A DNA stretch of 30,987 bases from Didymodactylos carnosus. Its lineage: Eukaryota > Rotifera > Eurotatoria > Philodinida > Philodinidae. The notes below the pieces were generated by a model. The model ran no database searches, was not told where the DNA came from, and saw nothing but the letters and a program-made list of their open reading frames with translations. The translations under genes were made by a program, and so were the position numbers. How positions within the stretch are numbered: position 1 is the stretch's first letter; each line of letters opens with the position of its first letter. This document shows positions 30,726 to 30,987 of the stretch, one piece after another. The stretch spans positions 1 to 30,987 of the forward strand of contig CAJNOQ010001495.1 in NCBI GenBank assembly GCA_905250885.1. Reading direction: 5' to 3'.

Positions 30726-30987
30726 GCTCTCAAACTTTAAAAATGGTTAAGAAATTTGGTAAACGGTGTTGTCTGCCAACGAAAAAGCGCTTTTGAGGTA
30801 TGGTCTTACGAGGGAACCTCTCGAGGTGATTAAAAGTTTTTCGACTCAGACTATTTTCATCATGTAGGAAATAGTCAGTAGTGAAAAACCCCAAGTTGGT
30901 TTGGGCCCATGCGCCTTTTTGACGGAGATATGAGTTAATTAATGAAAATGCCATTAATAATAATTAATTAATAGCTCACGACCATGA
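30726..30987. other. Window end, unassigned
   Basis: No coding sequence is supported. This may be further decayed transposon DNA continuing from the relic to its left. The segment ends in a short AT-rich stretch of TTAATTAAT repeats. Confidence 0.4.

Noticed and set aside
1..30987. tRNA, rRNA, CRISPR arrays and bacterial signals
   Set aside because: No cloverleaf with a proper B box, no rRNA-like stretch and no regularly spaced repeats were seen; the window is eukaryotic.

Overview
The window is eukaryotic and reads as AT-rich animal DNA. Coding information is split by many short GT-AG introns, mostly 50-110 nt, and the main gene is an extracellular-matrix protein found only in animals. The small AT-rich introns, the high A+T content and the relics of small DNA transposons would suit a bdelloid rotifer. 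That placement is inference; no rRNA, telomere or other marker here proves it.

Layout. Positions 1-10,190 hold no gene I can support. They contain short fold-back and terminal-inverted-repeat elements, including three hAT-type non-autonomous elements of which two have perfect 8-bp target duplications, plus one weak small ORF near 6.56-6.83 kb. Positions 10,193-25,115 (+) hold one large gene that I assembled into 43 coding exons, with every splice phase consistent, encoding about 2,165 residues. It is a perlecan-type basement-membrane proteoglycan: signal peptide, furin-like site, small Cys module, Ser/Thr/acid-rich region with a Ser-Gly-Asp motif, three Ig domains, three LDL-receptor class A repeats, one Ig domain with the perlecan NWRLNWGH signature, laminin-EGF modules flanking a laminin IV (LamB) domain, and eight more Ig domains. 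It then stops, without the laminin-G/EGF C-terminal domain (domain V, endorepellin) of canonical perlecan. Positions 25,116-29,330 hold no intact gene but contain a decayed Tc1/mariner-type transposase on the minus strand and diverged short repeats. Positions 29,331-29,966 (-) hold a single-exon gene for a small secreted or GPI-anchored F5/8C (discoidin-like) domain protein. The last 700 bp hold a second decayed Tc1/mariner-like transposase fragment on the plus strand.

The two intact genes both encode extracellular proteins and converge tail to tail about 4.2 kb apart. The sequence does not show that they act together. The points most worth checking are the loss of domain V, a run of Ig domains lacking the disulfide cysteines, two in-phase candidate alternative last exons that would make shorter isoforms, a decayed duplicate exon in the Ser/Thr-rich region, and a Ser-Gly-Asp motif created exactly at a splice junction.
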